A DNA stretch of 64,000 nt, taken from CAZMPJ01 sp964568455 (lineage in GTDB: Bacteria > Margulisbacteria > WOR-1 > O2-12-FULL-45-9). Below are positions 34,501-41,573 of the stretch, piece by piece. The stretch covers positions 62,001 to 126,000 of the forward strand of contig CAZMPJ010000003.1 in NCBI GenBank assembly GCA_964568455.1, written 5' to 3'. The position numbers were made by a program, and so were the translations under genes. Under the pieces are notes generated by a model. It ran no database searches, was not told the DNA's origin, and saw nothing but the letters and a program-made list of their open reading frames with translations. Positions within the stretch are counted from its first letter, which is position 1, and each line of letters begins with the position of its first letter.

Positions 34501-36434
34501 AAAAACCTGCTTCTGCTGCTCAAGCTCAAGAAACAGTTGAATGGCCAGAAGACTGGGGAGATAAACCAACGAACGATGAACTTGCAATGGCGCAAAAATT
34601 CATAGATCGAGGCTTAAGAGGAGTGGAGGCAAGCAAGGCCTTTTTATCTGAAATTATTGCAAAGAGAGAAATTAGCTTAAAAGCTTTATTATGGCTTGAC
34701 CCCGATTTAACAACAGATGTGATTGGTTTTGTTGAGGGAAGACACAATGTTTTTGAAGGGTTGCTAAAAACTTTTCCGATTGAGCTGGCCGTTTACTTAA
34801 TAAATCAATTGCTTTTGCCTGGTTTTGATGGGGAAAAAGATAAAGCTAAACTACTTTATTTTACAATAGCAGTAAATAAGTATTTGGCGGCTCTTATGAA
34901 TATAATATATTTTAAACAGGCAGGATTAAAAGCTGCATTTGTAAATCAATATGTTTATTTTATTATGACTATGAAAGATCCTGACGCGGTTGGGTTAGCC
35001 GAAGTATTATTAAAGCTTTGTTTTGGAATGTTTCGTGATGGAGTAATTGAAGCAGAAGACGATGTTTATAAAAACTTAACCGTGGAAGCACGTGATTACC
35101 TTAAGCCACGCGATCTTGAGGTTTTGAGAGCAGCTAGTTCTGCTCAGCAGATAGGCGAAGGACAGGCAATTGACGTTACAGAATATTTTAGCCAAGCTGC
35201 TTCTTGCGATAGAGAAGAAGACCGAGACCTTTCATATTCAGCTGAAGCAGTAGAATTATTTTTAGATACTTTTGAAGAAGACAAACGATCGGCGGCTATG
35301 GCAGCTTTATTGCAAGAAGATGAAGCTACTGCTCGCATGTTAATGCGTTCGGCCAAAGGGCATCACGTGGAAATTGCCGCCGCTTTGTCAGAAGTTCCGC
35401 AAGAAACATTGTTACCTGTTTTGCAAAGAGAAATATTGGCTTTTCCAACATTGGATCCCGGCAATAAACAAGGATTATCAGATTTTTATACTCACAATGG
35501 TTTTGGTGCGATGAAATATCTAATTTATAACGGTGATCCTTCGCAGATCCGCATGTCGCCATTGTTTGCTAAATTATCCAATGAAACAATCGCCAAACTT
35601 CTCCAGATCTTTCATGTGTTTTGTACTATGGAAAGTATGTTGGGAAGAATGTTAGCCGGGCCGTTAGGCAAATCCATTGATGGTTTGGGCTTAGTTAGAA
35701 TCGCGGAAATTTCCAGTGGTGTGACGGCTGAAACAATTGCTTGGTTAAAAAGAGCGAAGATAATTGATATTGCGCAAATTTTAGCTGAAGCAGCAGAGCT
35801 GGAAGAAGCACTTGGGCCAAATGAAACTTTGTTTAGCGGCAAAGTTTATTCAACGACTGCTTGGGAAGAATTTATAGAAAGTGGTCAAAATTTAGCAGAA
35901 CTTGAATCAAGACAAATGGGCATTGTTTTAAGAGGTGCCAAGTTTCATGGTCTAACCAGATCCTTGCTTGAGCCATTTGAAGACCAGGAAATTGCCGACA
36001 TTTTAGATACGGAACTTAGTCATTTTGCTGGATTTGACGATGCAGCTCAAACCAGACGTTTTATGGAACTGGATGGTTGTTCTTTAATGAAAATTGTGGC
36101 CTTGCTGCCAGTTGAACGAGCTGTAAATATTTTTAATTTGGTGGCAGTAGAAACTCAAGCAGCAATTTTTGAGCAAGCGCATCATTTTAGCCAAACTAGC
36201 GAATACTTTTTGGAAGAATTTATCGAGCGATTACGTTCATTTGATCTAAATCGCGACAAAGTTGTTGATGCTTTGGCTTTATCCACTCAAGTAGCAGCTG
36301 ATTGGGTTAGAGATAGGATTTTTAATGAAGACTTGGGTGAAATTGAGTTTGAACGGCGTATGAGAGAAATGCTTGACTTAACTGAAATTGAAGAGTTAGC
36401 TGATTTAGCAACAGCTAGTCGCTTAGCCGAGTAG
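28527..36434 (+). CDS. Giant protein with ten ~220-residue alpha-helical repeats
   Basis: A 2635-residue protein with no signal peptide and no match I recognise. Each repeat opens with a tryptophan-acidic signature, EWPEEWGxKPSDEEIARAxEF, followed by ALFYVDPQLTAEVIG, a GxH, LALLDxLVLEESP, KKAQLINQLV and a closing helix. I count ten openings, from HWKQEWGQRP near residue 36 to EWPEDWGDKP near residue 2007. Residues 2220-2635 diverge but keep SAKGHHVEIAAAL. Repeats 7-8 and 8-9 share an almost identical 123-base junction, so the array is recombining. The acid-free N-terminus is Gly/Arg/His-rich. It ends at a single TAG, after which the same frame stays open into the dikinase-like ORF. A helical scaffold is the most that can be inferred. 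Confidence 0.85.
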   Translation: MIHIGTFRGRGNLGPRVFHHKPTRSDGGGGGAATGHWKQEWGQRPPAAEITRARDLQQRDLSGHDLFMAFRDTNLLTLRAMFYVEPQMVIELVGASSGNHVEMARELFSLKTELHLAIMDSFIPDKPAADIKQDIPCLSVIRGMFSIVMKRTLDKQGESDECLVELFKATTKKAQLLNGLIAFMQQEESSLSRQVENHVADIVFNCEDEVRGIYEQLGQYARDYLVDQVDEDLFAALDREQAAVEGRWEEEWGPIPDQTEITAAQKFLKDYYHARPVAERGHHAAQMYWQMLRDEKGVKASPKALFYVDPQITTEIIGLCEGGHKILAEQIFAYPKPLWGEMLSRLIVTELPEEKHPDQVAAKYMYSLVAIDLRGPLRGVFFDLFKSSDKKLAFINQSAYLLCVGTENVAFEYIQRALGAALKHLEAQEVEGREEQIYARLSAAARRTLIERAFKLESVALIDVLRRTDPEKKYLAWQKEWGELPSDRDLYEARRFAKQRKSMGANFYSGSFPALFFLDPKLTAEVVGLEAGNHFGVAGRLSQTPEAFILEVFDRLILEHSPQDVDQESSITQYMSSLRSYLGELIRGEDAADFAKRAVLFVKLFHKTDKKAQLINQVVFLLGTSTEIEDVSFARNILLPLSDDLKIRGEVFPIWSKLTDYARAFLLREDLLADLRPLLGEGAKAEAREWPEEWGSKPTDEEMVVAREFKERVAAQEGETLNLKLRYLKAAIPDFKVLFYLDPQFCAAALAFSRINHFETTKEFATYPKPLRLAILDHMIWEESPKTEEDPGFYAVSDYSYTMLAIGFYAVLIEEDRDFMWELSNTIVDLFEGTAKKGQLINQLVLFLKDFFQNQHNESLVEDTAERLDELVQSLRENPDLSIYPQLTQPVIDFLSEKYGADFIALLQEPASVTQAQETVEWPEEWGEKPSDEEIARAKEFKAQGLLGDYASIAPGAYVSNAYYDQGIDLKALFFVDPQLTAVVIANTGRGRHSYLSQQMREQTNPFLLALVDTLVLDESPDSTEQASPASKSMYALAKIIVNFTGMIDVAVEYFEQTTKRTQFIEQLICAVLAGAAFDTAEIDGIVKHIFRRAFNAIKGSELEIEKDYALIYLQGNFGTRFPGMFVKKQAQETVEWPEEWGSKPSDEEIARAQAFQAQNLKRHVAAAAFHEQGIDLKALFYVAPDVLVEVIAFGDGYHFQMSDILRLQTDGFILALIDRMVLDESPDTTKEWSPAHPNMFSLIDIAVKVRLRDELILDYLRNSPKRTQFIEQMIFTALRMTGPNAILVDGFIYKFLGLYFHELEQAGEQVEIEKEYAWQYLEAKLGQDSAAWVKKQTQAVEWLEEWGEKPTDEEIARAKEFKARGLRKNQAYRDYIRMNLKAEQGRGVPLLLKALFYVEPILAVEVMGYAHGEHLLASEKLKNEANQSFMAALLDAFILEESPRDLEQDNDLFASLTSYEQYIELDRAAGIPATISLRLYLFSNTSKRAQFINQLVHFILTADSLQFAAVKSLMSYIERDLEKTNGDHSVWQGLTDYAKEYLLESRPELAVLLGSEAAVPIEEAAEWKDEWGPRPSDEAIAAAREFIELGLRERQAVGEFLRRQIDIRALFYLDPQYTAEVAGSFEGEHLEIAAILNKESWKFRLALLDYFVLESFSEVGEADLVGHLMYTLFVFGERLGSAIPDSPCVNEIAMLTYEIFCRTKRKAQFVHQLFLVYHSNSLLKPGTDHHVSVMFEELVWHYERSGGDHAIWSQLPNSSKDYLLESRPELAVLLGSEAAVPIEEATEWKDEWGPRPSDEAIARAREFAEQGLKKWAAADAFDGDIALLFAVAPELAADVIGYLRGHHMQLFSIIHGFPKPLVLAILDQLVAEQSPETLDQEHRVRYLSRGLAYGFAWITDRRGLGQQEEKIWNELLLKTDKKAQLINQICFICQSDEVGAVLMGAGIALRGLVRYLKKHEELAQGLYSELAEYAKEHLENKFGADFIALLQKPASAAQAQETVEWPEDWGDKPTNDELAMAQKFIDRGLRGVEASKAFLSEIIAKREISLKALLWLDPDLTTDVIGFVEGRHNVFEGLLKTFPIELAVYLINQLLLPGFDGEKDKAKLLYFTIAVNKYLAALMNIIYFKQAGLKAAFVNQYVYFIMTMKDPDAVGLAEVLLKLCFGMFRDGVIEAEDDVYKNLTVEARDYLKPRDLEVLRAASSAQQIGEGQAIDVTEYFSQAASCDREEDRDLSYSAEAVELFLDTFEEDKRSAAMAALLQEDEATARMLMRSAKGHHVEIAAALSEVPQETLLPVLQREILAFPTLDPGNKQGLSDFYTHNGFGAMKYLIYNGDPSQIRMSPLFAKLSNETIAKLLQIFHVFCTMESMLGRMLAGPLGKSIDGLGLVRIAEISSGVTAETIAWLKRAKIIDIAQILAEAAELEEALGPNETLFSGKVYSTTAWEEFIESGQNLAELESRQMGIVLRGAKFHGLTRSLLEPFEDQEIADILDTELSHFAGFDDAAQTRRFMELDGCSLMKIVALLPVERAVNIFNLVAVETQAAIFEQAHHFSQTSEYFLEEFIERLRSFDLNRDKVVDALALSTQVAADWVRDRIFNEDLGEIEFERRMREMLDLTEIEELADLATASRLAE
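33150..33272 (+). repeat. 123-base direct repeat, copy A, in the giant gene
   Basis: Differs from copy B at one base; the two are 663 bases (221 codons) apart and span the junction between successive protein repeats. Confidence 0.95.
33813..33935 (+). repeat. 123-base direct repeat, copy B, in the giant gene
   Basis: Second copy, offset 663 bases from copy A, with one mismatch. It suggests recent unequal recombination or gene conversion. Confidence 0.95.
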
Positions 36435-36518
36435 CTTTATGTTGATTTCGAAGAGGACTTTCCTGATTGTGATTTAATTGATAAGCCAATTGATTTATAT
36501 CGTTTTGTTGATCAGGCT

Positions 36519-37892
36519 TTGTCAGCTAGAAGAATTGCTGATATCAGAGGCCAAAATAATTTAGCTAAAAGTGACCCATTGTTTTTGTTGTGTGAGCTAG
36601 CTAGAAAAATTATTGAATTGTCTCAACCCGTTGTTGCCGAACATGGCATTGATAATCTTCAAGGTATAAAAGATGGACAAGTTGTAGTAAAAGTAGTTGT
36701 AATTGATGATCAAGACTGGCAAAAGAATATGGCCAGCCTTTATCATTTAAGCCCCTTTAATTTAGTGGTAATTAATGAACACCCAGCGAATGATCCAGGC
36801 AAGATGTCGCAAGTTGCTGGTTTTATTACTGGTAGAAACAAAGGTAATTATGACCATGCCACGCTTTTAGCTCAAAGCTGGGGTATTCCAATTGCTAATT
36901 TGCCAGCTGCGCCAAAATTATTAAAGGGCTTAAACGGCAAATGGGTTGTTTTTGAGGTTAGTGGTGATACTGGTTCTATAAGGCCAGCTTCAGTTGATGA
37001 AATTAAAGCAGCGCAAGATAGTTATGGTTTAATTCCTGTTGAAGAAGCTGTTAAAGATCAAGTTAATGTTTTAAATACGCCAACTGAAGTTAGAGAAAAT
37101 GTCGGTAGAGTAGGGGTTAAAGCTTTTAATTTAGCAGAATTAGCTGATTATACAGAAGTGCCGCCTTTTCATGTGTTAACTGCCGGTGCAACCCATCGAT
37201 ATTTTAAAGAGATTGGCTTATATGATAAAGCGAGAGAGATTTTAGAAACTTCTGGTAACTTAGCCAGGATACGTGAAATTATTATGCAGGGAGAATTGCC
37301 GCAAGATTATTTACAAGATCTGGCAACAGAACATATTATTGCTCGAGCCAGTACTAATTTAGAAGACCTTGAAGAATTTACTGCAGCTGGAGTTTATGGT
37401 TCTTATGTTGGAACCAGTGAAGAGCTGGAAACAATTATCAAAAAAGCCATGGCTTCTTATTGGAGCGATAAAGCGTATGCTTACCGTGAAAAATATGGGG
37501 TTGATCATTTTGAGCAGCTTCCAGCAGTTATTGTCCAAGCCTTTGTGCCAGGAGATTTTTCTGGCAACATGATTGTAAATGGTGATCAGGCGATTGTTAA
37601 TATTGTTCCTGGTTTAGGTGAAGGACATGCTTCTGGTCGAGTGCCAGCTGATGAATATCATTATTCTTTTGGTCAGGGAGAATTTACTGAAAAAATTAAT
37701 AGACCAAGAGGTGAGGCGGCTAGAGTTGATGGGTATGAGCCAGTAACAGGGGAAGAGCAATTAGCAGATGATTTAATTGTTAAGTTAGCTTTGATTGGCC
37801 AAATGATCCACGGTAAAGCTAGCAAACGTCAAGATGTTGAATGGACCATTAAAGATGGCATGATCTATATTGTGCAGACAAGGCCGGTTTAA
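36519..37892 (+). CDS. Dikinase-like protein: phosphohistidine swivel then PPDK-type ATP-grasp
   Basis: A 457-residue frame from a weak TTG. The frame is open and protein-like back to 36435, directly after the TAG of the giant gene, so this may be the C-terminus of one broken or read-through 3100-residue protein. Residues 90-155 carry ITGRNKGNYDHATLLAQSWGIP, a swivel-domain His motif; residues 195-457 are the PPDK_N ATP-grasp (VGVKAFNLAEL, ARASTNLEDLEEFTAAGVYGS split over the Arg/Glu sites, VIVQAFVPG, QDVEWTI, IVQTRPV). The order His domain then ATP-grasp is that of alpha-glucan water dikinases, not of PEP synthase or PPDK. Phosphorylation of a glucan is a reasonable but unproved guess; glgA nearby shares the promoter type. 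Confidence 0.75.
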   Translation: MSARRIADIRGQNNLAKSDPLFLLCELARKIIELSQPVVAEHGIDNLQGIKDGQVVVKVVVIDDQDWQKNMASLYHLSPFNLVVINEHPANDPGKMSQVAGFITGRNKGNYDHATLLAQSWGIPIANLPAAPKLLKGLNGKWVVFEVSGDTGSIRPASVDEIKAAQDSYGLIPVEEAVKDQVNVLNTPTEVRENVGRVGVKAFNLAELADYTEVPPFHVLTAGATHRYFKEIGLYDKAREILETSGNLARIREIIMQGELPQDYLQDLATEHIIARASTNLEDLEEFTAAGVYGSYVGTSEELETIIKKAMASYWSDKAYAYREKYGVDHFEQLPAVIVQAFVPGDFSGNMIVNGDQAIVNIVPGLGEGHASGRVPADEYHYSFGQGEFTEKINRPRGEAARVDGYEPVTGEEQLADDLIVKLALIGQMIHGKASKRQDVEWTIKDGMIYIVQTRPV

Positions 37893-40660
37893 GCAGTTTT
37901 TTTCTTACGCGGGGCTCTCTTTTTCTTGGGTGTCTCTTCTACTCTGACTAATTTTTCAAAGAAAATCTTGCCATCTTTTGCATCAGCAATTATTTTGTCT
38001 CCAGGTTTAAATTTTCCCTCAATGATTTGGTTAGATAGCGGATTTTCAATTAATTTTTGAACAGCCCGTCTAAGTGGTCTAGCGCCAAACTTGGGCTCAA
38101 AGCCTTCTTTAACAATTATTTCTTTAGCTGCGTCAGTAATATCCAGATTCATTTCCTGATTTTTCATCTGTTTTTTAACATCAGCAATCATTAAAACCGC
38201 GATTTCTTTCAGCTCATCTTTAGTTAAAGCATGGAAAACAATAATTTCGTCAATCCGGTTTAAAAATTCTGGCCGAAAATCTTTTTTCATAGCGTCTAAA
38301 ACCGTATCCTTCATCTTGTCATAGCTGGCTTCGCGGTCTTCTTGAGCCATAAACCCAATTGCTCCCATGCTAGAGATCAATTGCTGGCCAATGTTGGAGG
38401 TCATAATAATAACCGTGTTTTTAAAATCAACTTTGTGGCCTTTTGAATCAGTTAAATGCCCATCATCTAACATTTGCAGTAAAACATTAAATACATCAGG
38501 ATGAGCTTTTTCAATTTCATCAAATAAAATTACTGAATAAGGTTTGCGTCTGACTGCTTCAGTTAATTTGCCACCTTCTTCATAACCAACATAGCCAGGA
38601 GGGGCTCCTAACAATCTTGAAACGGTGTGTTTTTCCATGAATTCAGACATATCCATTCTGATTAACGCGTCTTGAGTGCCGAATAAAAATTCTGCTAAGC
38701 GTCTAGCAACTTCAGTTTTACCTACTCCAGTTGGTCCGGCAAAAACAAATGAGCCAACTGGGCGTTGCGGAGGCTTAAGTCCAGCACGGCCTCGTCTAAT
38801 AGCTTGAGAAATAGCGCGGATTGCCTCATCCTGACCAATTACGCGTTTGTGTAACTCTTCTTCCATGCGGGTAAGTTTTTCTGCTTCTGCCGCTGTTAAT
38901 TTTACAACTGGAATGCCAGTCCAATCAGACACAATTTCTGAAATATCTTCTTCAGTCACCATGGCTTCACCGCGAGGACCTTCTTCTTTTTCAATTTTTT
39001 CCAATTCTTTTTTAGCTGCTTCAATGTCATCTCTTAATTTAGCGGCCCGTTCATAATGTTGGCTAGCCAAGGCCAGATCTTTGTCTTTTTCTAGCTTTGC
39101 AATTTTTATGCTTAGATCCTTAGTCTTTTTAGTAGGGGAGAGCAGCCTTAGCCTTACTTTGGCAGCTGCTTCATCCATAACGTCAATGGCTTTATCCGGC
39201 AAGAACCGGTCAGAAATATAGCGGTCAGACAGCGAGGCTGCGGCAATTAAGGCAGCATCAGGAATTTTTATTTTATGATGTTGTTCGTATTTATCTCTAA
39301 TCCCTTTTAAAATATCAATGGTTAACTCAACCGATGGTTCGTTGACTAATACTGGTTGCAGCCGTCGTTCCAAGGCTGGATCTTTTTCAACATTTTTGCG
39401 GTATTCATCTACGGTGGTTGCGCCGATAACTTGCAGTTCTCCACGGGCCAGAGATGGTTTTAACATGTTAGCTGCGTCAATGGCACCTTCTGCTCCGCCA
39501 GCACCGACTAAAGTGTGGATTTCGTCAATAAAAAGAATGATTTTTCTTTTCTTAGCTAAAATTTCGTCTAAAATCTTTTTAACCCGTTGTTCAAACTCTC
39601 CGCGATATTTAGTTCCGGCTACCATGCCGCCTAAATCAAGGGAAATCACTTGTTTATCTCTTAATGTTTCTGGCACCTCACCTTTAACAATCCGGTCGGC
39701 CAAGCCTTCTACAATAGCGGTTTTTCCAACCCCAGGATCGCCTAGTAAAACCGGATTATTTTTTGTGCGGCGGGAAAGAATTCTCATTACCCGATCAATT
39801 TCTTTTTCCCGGTCAATTACTGGATCAAGCTGACCTTGTTTGGCCATAGCAGTTAAGTCTTTACCAAAACTGCTTAGGGCGGGTTTTTGTTTGCGTGGTG
39901 GCGCTCCGATGCCAAGGCCAGGAAAACCAAACATAGGGTTAGCGCCTGCGCCGCCTAGTTCTTCCGGACCCAACTCTTCTGGCCCAAAATCTTCTTCCCC
40001 TTCATGTTCGCCAAGAGATTTTTCTGCTTCATTAATAAGCTCTTTAGCCACTTTATCAAAAGTTACTTTTCTTTTATGTAAGGCTTGAGCTGCTACCGAT
40101 TCACCCTCTCTAATGATTCCCAGCAAGATATGTTCTGGACCAACATAATTAAAGCCAAGTTCGCGGGCAGCATTATAAGCTAATTCCAAAGATTTTTTAG
40201 CACGAGGGGAAAGCACAATTTTTTGTGGGGAACCTTCGCCTCTGCCGATTAAGGATTCAATATCAGAAAACAGGTTAACTGGATCAACGCTTAATTTTTG
40301 TAAGACTTTTAAACCCAACCCCTCTTCTTTAATTAAAGCTAAAAGTAAATGTTCGGTCCTAACGTGGTCATGTCCCAGTCTTTTTGCTTCTTCAGAGGCT
40401 AAGTGCAGGAGTTTGTGGGCTTCGTTGGTAAAAGCATCAAAAAATCCTTCTGATGATCTTCTTTTAAATAATGATGCAAAGATATCGGGGAATTCAAAGA
40501 ATCCTGGCAAACCCATGTCGTCAAACCCGCCAGCCTGACCAGGCATTAAGCCTTCTTCCGCTGCGCAGATAGGGCACAGATGACGAGTATGTTTTTGGCC
40601 GTTGACGATTTTGGTGATATGAACGCTAGCAGGTCTTACTTTGCATTTTTCGCATTTCAT
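37889..40660 (-). CDS. clpC: ClpC-type AAA+ chaperone with N-terminal zinc ribbon
   Basis: Unfolds proteins for the ClpP protease. Domain order in 923 residues: a McsA/UvrB-like zinc ribbon (CEKC...CPIC, residues 3-32), the Clp N-domain repeats (about 70-215), first ATPase with GDPGVGKTAIVEG (Walker A 307-314) and IDEIHTLVGAGGAEG, a coiled middle domain containing a UVR-like LASQHYERAAKLRDDIE, and the second ATPase with GPTGVGKTEVARRL and a C-terminal D2 domain. A basic tail, KKKRAPRKKK, ends the protein. The zinc ribbon is normally on the separate adaptor McsA, so this looks like adaptor and chaperone in one chain. It ends four bases into the dikinase gene on the other strand. Confidence 0.95.
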   Translation of the reverse strand: MKCEKCKVRPASVHITKIVNGQKHTRHLCPICAAEEGLMPGQAGGFDDMGLPGFFEFPDIFASLFKRRSSEGFFDAFTNEAHKLLHLASEEAKRLGHDHVRTEHLLLALIKEEGLGLKVLQKLSVDPVNLFSDIESLIGRGEGSPQKIVLSPRAKKSLELAYNAARELGFNYVGPEHILLGIIREGESVAAQALHKRKVTFDKVAKELINEAEKSLGEHEGEEDFGPEELGPEELGGAGANPMFGFPGLGIGAPPRKQKPALSSFGKDLTAMAKQGQLDPVIDREKEIDRVMRILSRRTKNNPVLLGDPGVGKTAIVEGLADRIVKGEVPETLRDKQVISLDLGGMVAGTKYRGEFEQRVKKILDEILAKKRKIILFIDEIHTLVGAGGAEGAIDAANMLKPSLARGELQVIGATTVDEYRKNVEKDPALERRLQPVLVNEPSVELTIDILKGIRDKYEQHHKIKIPDAALIAAASLSDRYISDRFLPDKAIDVMDEAAAKVRLRLLSPTKKTKDLSIKIAKLEKDKDLALASQHYERAAKLRDDIEAAKKELEKIEKEEGPRGEAMVTEEDISEIVSDWTGIPVVKLTAAEAEKLTRMEEELHKRVIGQDEAIRAISQAIRRGRAGLKPPQRPVGSFVFAGPTGVGKTEVARRLAEFLFGTQDALIRMDMSEFMEKHTVSRLLGAPPGYVGYEEGGKLTEAVRRKPYSVILFDEIEKAHPDVFNVLLQMLDDGHLTDSKGHKVDFKNTVIIMTSNIGQQLISSMGAIGFMAQEDREASYDKMKDTVLDAMKKDFRPEFLNRIDEIIVFHALTKDELKEIAVLMIADVKKQMKNQEMNLDITDAAKEIIVKEGFEPKFGARPLRRAVQKLIENPLSNQIIEGKFKPGDKIIADAKDGKIFFEKLVRVEETPKKKRAPRKKKTA

Positions 40661-40668
40661 AGGTTAGT

Positions 40669-40677
40669 ATTCTAACA
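40669..40677 (-). promoter_or_regulatory. Extended -10 promoter of clpC
   Basis: TGT-TAGAAT on the minus strand, eight bases before the ATG, inside the inverted repeat GTTAG-N4-CTAAC. No ribosome-binding site. Confidence 0.5.
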
Positions 40678-41382
40678 TCAAAAACCAGGATTGAAAAGCT
40701 TGTCAGACAAAGCCTGGTTGACCCTTACATTTTTACCGATTAATCTGATTTTTAAGCCGACTAGATTACCGCCAACTACTTCAATAGCAGTTCTGCCGTG
40801 GAAGCCGATGGGGACCCAGATATTACTAATTTTTTGATGGTCAAGATGGATAGTGCCGGAGATCATGCGATTTTTAAAGAAGATATCAAACTTTTTTACG
40901 ATCTTCTTTTTAGGATCAATATAGAAAAAGATGTTTTTCGTGTTTTTTAAGACCTCTGGTTTAGGCAAACCATCTAAAATAATTTCATTTGGATTGTCTT
41001 TAACAATTTTAAAGTTAAAATTATGTTTTAGTACATCAGCATTAAAGCCGCGACCCATGTCAATCGCATTTAACAGTTTAATATAATAGCGTTTTCCTTT
41101 ATCATCAACTTTTCTAATCCGATTTCCTTCCGCATAATAAGTAGTACCATTAACGCTAGTGCGTATTTTATTAGGATATTTGTAATAAAAAGCTCCTTCA
41201 AAGCGTTGTAAGCCAGAACAACCAAAAACCATTAAGTTGAGATCAAGCGTTATATCTGCTTGCGCGGTTTTTATCTGATCATAGTTAGATTTTAAATTAT
41301 TGATGATTTGGTTAACTCTTTGGGAGGCGGAGCAGGGGAAGGTTAGCGTTATTAACAGTAGAAAAACCGCTATGTTTTTCAT
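40678..41382 (-). CDS. LolA-like outer-membrane lipoprotein carrier
   Basis: A 234-residue periplasmic protein. The signal peptide ends near FPCSAS-QR. The mature part starts VNQIINNLKSNYDQIKTAQADITLDLNL and continues with FEGAFYYKYPNKIRTSVNG and a FYIDPKKKIVKKFDI strand, the fold plan of LolA/LolB and DUF-type outer-membrane lipoprotein-sorting proteins (beta half-barrel covered by helices). It probably ferries or buries a lipid. The promoter region contains a perfect palindrome, so it may be under repressor control. Located between clpC and trpB. Confidence 0.75.
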   Translation of the reverse strand: MKNIAVFLLLITLTFPCSASQRVNQIINNLKSNYDQIKTAQADITLDLNLMVFGCSGLQRFEGAFYYKYPNKIRTSVNGTTYYAEGNRIRKVDDKGKRYYIKLLNAIDMGRGFNADVLKHNFNFKIVKDNPNEIILDGLPKPEVLKNTKNIFFYIDPKKKIVKKFDIFFKNRMISGTIHLDHQKISNIWVPIGFHGRTAIEVVGGNLVGLKIRLIGKNVRVNQALSDKLFNPGF

Positions 41383-41389
41383 GTGCTAG

Positions 41390-41407
41390 ATTATAACACA
41401 GTGTGTT
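41390..41407 (-). promoter_or_regulatory. Promoter with operator-like palindrome upstream of the LolA-like gene
   Basis: TGT-TATAAT on the minus strand (complement of 41390-41398), seven bases before the ATG. A perfect palindrome AACACA-G-TGTGTT covers 41395-41407 and overlaps the -10, where a repressor could block it. Confidence 0.5.
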
Positions 41408-41417
41408 AAATGAGAAT

Positions 41418-41520
41418 AACCAATTAGTCAATGACGAATGACGAAAGAATAATCAATTTTACAATAAGCAATTGGAAATTGAATAATTATAATTTCATTC
41501 GTCATTCGAATTTGGTTGTT
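41418..41520. repeat. Intergenic MITE-like inverted repeat
   Basis: The left end has AACCAATTAGTCAATGACGAA and the right end TTCGTCATTCGAATTTGGTT, partial inverted repeats around an A/T-rich centre. The right end is shared with the insertion inside leuS. It has no open frame. Confidence 0.5.
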
Positions 41521-41535
41521 GGTTAATTTCACGGT

Positions 41536-41564
41536 TTGCAGTTTAAATAAAACTAACTTATAAT
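41536..41564 (+). promoter_or_regulatory. trpB promoter
   Basis: TTGCAG (41536-41541), a 17-base spacer and TATAAT (41559-41564), nine bases before the ATG. No trp-leader peptide or terminator pair is visible. Confidence 0.7.
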
Positions 41565-41573
41565 TAACCTATC

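Noticed and set aside
36432..36434. TAG read as a sense codon by a recoded genetic code
   Set aside because: coaBC, trpB and sppA end at TAG where their families end, so TAG is a stop here. Local readthrough or mutation remains open, but not global recoding.
41505..41532. A ninth GTGAAATT on the minus strand, starting at 41532, upstream of the LolA-like gene
   Set aside because: The -10 position gives TCGAATGA at offset 22-23 rather than CGATA, and no gene starts within 15 bases. It lies in the repeat-like spacer. Probably chance.
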